DNA of 45,305 bases from Microcaldota archaeon. GTDB lineage: Archaea; Micrarchaeota; Micrarchaeia; Anstonellales; J096. A model generated the notes under the pieces. The model saw nothing but the letters and a program-made list of their open reading frames with translations, searched no databases and was not told the origin of the DNA. The position numbers and the translations under genes were made by a program. Shown in pieces: positions 43,169 to 45,305 of the stretch. The stretch covers positions 1-45,305 of the forward strand of contig WAKO01000016.1 of assembly GCA_015523325.1 (NCBI GenBank), in the 5' to 3' direction. The number at the start of each line of letters is the position of its first letter. Within the stretch, counting starts at the first letter, position 1.

Positions 43169-44296
43169 CTAAGAGGTTGTTAAAAACCTTATGTTTTCCC
43201 TAACCTTCTTTTCATTTTCATAAAACTTCATAAGCCTCCCAAAAAATTCTCCTTCTCCTTTTTTTACTTCTTCTTCCACCTTTCTCAAGTTCTCCTTAAA
43301 GTTCTCTTGAGCAAACACAACCACTTTCCTCAAAACATCCTTAAGGCTTTCAACCCATTCCTTTTCTTCCAATATTTTTTCAAATGCATTCAAAACCTGC
43401 AAAACATCCATAACATCCCTAATCCTTCCTGAATGAACTTTTAAAGCAATTAAAGTGAGAGGGGATGCAATTCCCAAACCAACTGGAAAGTTTCCATAAA
43501 TCCTAAATATTTTTTCCTTTTCCTCTTTTTCCCCAACCTCTTCAACATTAAACCTAGTTTCTCCAACCTTAATTCCTTCATTAACATTATATGGATAAAC
43601 ATCAATATCCATCCTCCTTTTCTCTGTAATTCCAGCCAAAATATTTAGGGATAGCTTTTCCCCTATACTTTGAGATTTAGCAATTTCAAATTCAATCCTT
43701 TCCCTATCCAGAAAAACTTTTACCTCATTAAAAAAGCTATCCAACCATTCCCTTCTAATAACCAAATCAACATCATGGCTTCCTCTCCAATTTATTGCTT
43801 TTTCTCCAAACGCTGAAACCATGTAAGTAAAAACCCCCCAACCTCCAATTAAGGAAGTGCTCTTTATGATTTCCTCATTATTCAACCCCAAGCTAGAGCA
43901 AATCCCACTCCAAACCACAAAAGGATAGTAATAAAAATCCATAACTCCCTTGTTCTTATTCCTCTTCCTCTCTTCCTCAATAATTTTCACATAAAATCCA
44001 AGAGCATTTCTTCCCTCTTTCCCCTTTTTGGAAAAATACTCATATAAAGAAAACAAGTAAGGGCTTTTTTCTAATAAAGGAAATATTTCAAGTTCTTCTT
44101 TCCAAAATTTCTCCTTTTCAAACCTCTCCTCCATCTTTTCCTTAAACCTTTCATTAATCTCAATAACCCTCCTAACCTCTTTTTCAGAAAGCTTTATAGC
44201 TATCCCTTTACTCTCTTCACCCCTCTCCAATCCTTTGATCTTTCCTCTTCCTACAGTATTTTCAAGATGAGCATGTGTATTATTTTGGTATTTCAT
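43169..44296 (-). CDS. Nucleotidyltransferase-fold protein
   Basis: A 375-residue protein whose central part, GVFTYMVSAFGEKAINWRGSHDVDLVIRREWLDSFF near residue 155-190, shows the G-S-x-D-x-D pattern of the DNA-polymerase-beta-like nucleotidyltransferase fold, with a third carboxylate in KRRMDIDVYPYNVNEG near 225. The N-terminal 130 residues are helical and highly charged (rich in Glu and Lys), and the C-terminal helices include RIRDVMDVLQVLNAFEK. Not one of the standard tRNA or antibiotic nucleotidyltransferases that I know. It begins the operon with the MPGP and GH125 genes. Substrate unknown. Confidence 0.65.
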   Translation of the reverse strand: MKYQNNTHAHLENTVGRGKIKGLERGEESKGIAIKLSEKEVRRVIEINERFKEKMEERFEKEKFWKEELEIFPLLEKSPYLFSLYEYFSKKGKEGRNALGFYVKIIEEERKRNKNKGVMDFYYYPFVVWSGICSSLGLNNEEIIKSTSLIGGWGVFTYMVSAFGEKAINWRGSHDVDLVIRREWLDSFFNEVKVFLDRERIEFEIAKSQSIGEKLSLNILAGITEKRRMDIDVYPYNVNEGIKVGETRFNVEEVGEKEEKEKIFRIYGNFPVGLGIASPLTLIALKVHSGRIRDVMDVLQVLNAFEKILEEKEWVESLKDVLRKVVVFAQENFKENLRKVEEEVKKGEGEFFGRLMKFYENEKKVRENIRFLTTS

Positions 44297-44378
44297 GAAA
44301 ATAATATATGGGAGCTCCTCTTTTTAAACCTACTCTTTTCCCCACATCCCTAATCAAAAACTTCCAACCTTTTTAGCC

Positions 44379-44834
44379 TTATTCCATAGCTCTTATCTTT
44401 TCATTTAGTAGGGTTAGCCCTTCAACATCCTCAAAGCTTGATTTTTCAATTTCATCCAAAAGTTGGAAAACAAGGCTAGTTCCTTTACCTTCCTTAGCTT
44501 CTTCTTTGGCTTCTTCCTTAGCTTTTTTCATTAACTCAGAAAAGAAGTAGAGCTTTACTTGGAATTCATAATAATCCTTTGAGCTCCTAATAATTGACTT
44601 CAACTTCTCCTTAAAAAAATCCCTTTGCTCTTTTCTCTCTAAAGCCTCAATAGCTTCTCCCACTTTTGTGGTTATTATAAAGTTTCTCTCCTCTCTTCCA
44701 TTAGAATGTAAGTTCAAAGCTAATTCAAGAAGTGGCTCTTTTGAATTAAAGCCAGCTTTTTTCCCTACTTTTCCTGAGTTGGCCTTTCCTAAACTTTTTC
44801 CTAAATTTTCTGAACTTGGTTTTAATCTCTTCAT
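44379..44834 (-). CDS. Small charged protein of unknown function
   Basis: A 151-residue protein from the ATG at 44834, which has GGGGTGG 4 nt upstream; an ATG at 44858 would add eight residues (MFVGKGWF). Basic N-terminus (KRLKPSSENLGKSLGKANSGKVGKKAG), then helices with a KEEAKEEAKEGK run near residue 112. No cysteine, signal peptide or known domain. It is 82 nt upstream of the nucleotidyltransferase gene on the same strand, possibly part of that operon. Confidence 0.6.
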   Translation of the reverse strand: MKRLKPSSENLGKSLGKANSGKVGKKAGFNSKEPLLELALNLHSNGREERNFIITTKVGEAIEALERKEQRDFFKEKLKSIIRSSKDYYEFQVKLYFFSELMKKAKEEAKEEAKEGKGTSLVFQLLDEIEKSSFEDVEGLTLLNEKIRAME

Positions 44835-44955
44835 AAACCACCCCTTTCCAACAAACATTTTAAAAAATTAACACAAAAACCAACACAAAATTAAGCAACC
44901 TAATTTGAACAAAACCTTAAAAAATGCTTAAGCCCATTTTAGTTTAGGTGAAATC

Positions 44956-45111
44956 ATGGAATTTGAAGGATATTGTGTAAAATGTAGATCAAAAGTTAAA
45001 GTTAGGGGAGAGGAAGTAATCAAGGAAGTAAAGGGAACTCCAAGAAGGTTTGCAAAAGGAAACTGCCCTCATTGCGGAACAGCCGTTTGGAAGGTTTTGG
45101 GAAAAGCCTAA
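44956..45111 (+). CDS. Small zinc-ribbon protein, DUF5679-like
   Basis: A 51-residue protein, MEFEGYCVKCRSKVKVRG through FAKGNCPHCGTAVWKVLGKA, with CxxC pairs at Cys7/Cys10 and Cys37/Cys40 forming a zinc ribbon. The pattern, including the TPRRFAKGNCP segment, matches the DUF5679 family of small archaeal/bacterial proteins of unknown function. GGTGAAATC precedes the ATG at the normal distance. It is followed by a 187-nt AT-rich spacer. Confidence 0.85.
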   Translation: MEFEGYCVKCRSKVKVRGEEVIKEVKGTPRRFAKGNCPHCGTAVWKVLGKA

Positions 45112-45192
45112 CAAAAGCCAACTAAAAGTCTACATAAAATTCTATCTCAATCATCTCATTAATCTTATTTTTTAACTTTTTTAACTTCTTTT

Positions 45193-45236
45193 TTTAACCT
45201 TTTGTTTTAACCTTTTGATTTTTCTTTAACCTTTTG
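45193..45236 (+). repeat. Three copies of a 12-mer upstream of the last gene
   Basis: TTTAACCTTTTG occurs at 45193-45204, 45206-45217 and 45225-45236; the last two are followed by ATTTTTC. Spacing is 13 and 19 bp. It lies 30 bp upstream of a TATA box, in an otherwise T-rich spacer. It may be an iterated binding site or slippage repeats. Confidence 0.5.
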
Positions 45237-45267
45237 ATTTTTCAACCCCAAAAACCTCTCAAAAAAA

Positions 45268-45275
45268 TTTATAAA
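45268..45275 (+). promoter_or_regulatory. TATA box of the last (partial) gene
   Basis: TTTATAAA at 45268-45275 lies about 27 nt before the ATG at 45299, the distance expected for a leaderless archaeal transcript. Confidence 0.5.
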
Positions 45276-45298
45276 CCCCTTTAAACATACATTTATTC

Positions 45299-45305
45299 AT
45301 GAAGA
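45299..45305 (+). CDS. Start of a further gene (cut by window end)
   Basis: ATGAAGA at the right edge is a probable start codon, supported only by the TATA box about 27 nt upstream. The product cannot be identified from seven bases. Confidence 0.35.

Overview
The window is archaeal chromosomal DNA, AT-rich and densely coded. The lineage call rests on the gene set: GatE, TFB, Kae1, MCM, LonB with two membrane segments, archaeal DtdA, an XPD helicase with Fe-S cysteines, ribosomal proteins S8e and L34e, a UbiA-type lipid prenyltransferase, a box C/D sRNA, and tRNA genes without encoded CCA. A class III pilin-like N-terminus (QAAMEYLFTYSWA), several compact or divergent proteins and tight packing would fit a DPANN-type or methanococcal-like archaeon, but the phylum cannot be fixed from sequence alone. 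Fully G/C-paired tRNA acceptor stems in an AT-rich genome, a tandem-thioredoxin PDO protein and a mannosylglycerate-type phosphatase hint at thermophily (inference).

Layout. 1-3810 (minus): partial gatE and an Hrq1/MrfA-like helicase. 3975-12013 (plus): RecJ/DHH phosphoesterase, FtsX-like permease, kae1, phosphoglucose/phosphomannose isomerase, a HEAT-like protein and a large Cys-rich lipoprotein. 12053-16605: lonB (minus), metG (plus), and divergent S8e (minus) and L34e (plus). 16641-24693 (plus): cmk, tfb with an upstream palindrome, UbiA prenyltransferase, an FN3-like secreted protein, a C/D sRNA abutting dtdA, a membrane-anchored PLD nuclease, PDO, ftsZ and a matrixin-like lipoprotein. 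24727-33714 (minus): an unknown two-gene pair, an envelope group (DUF4139-like, DsbA-like, presenilin-like), mcm, a HisA-like fragment, an orphan methylase and a pilin-like protein. 33924-40524 (plus): an unknown protein, a GalT-like protein, XPD and leuS, with a repeat island holding an intron-like tRNA-Arg (minus). 40567-44834 (minus): tRNA-Ser, then an operon-like group of GH125 mannosidase, mannosyl-3-phosphoglycerate phosphatase and a nucleotidyltransferase-fold protein, then a small unknown gene. 44956-end (plus): a small zinc protein and the first codons of another gene.

Most genes are housekeeping: translation, transcription start, replication and repair, division. There is no phage, transposase or CRISPR array. 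The least explained parts are: the GC-rich 84-bp repeats flanking tRNA-Arg, whose hairpin repeats part of the tRNA anticodon loop; a 9-nt insertion in that anticodon loop; the sRNA-dtdA leader; palindromes at the tfb and HisA-like promoters; a hairpin that would cover the ftsZ ribosome-binding site; and the mannose-related operon. Short direct duplications of 9-13 bp recur in several intergenic stretches.
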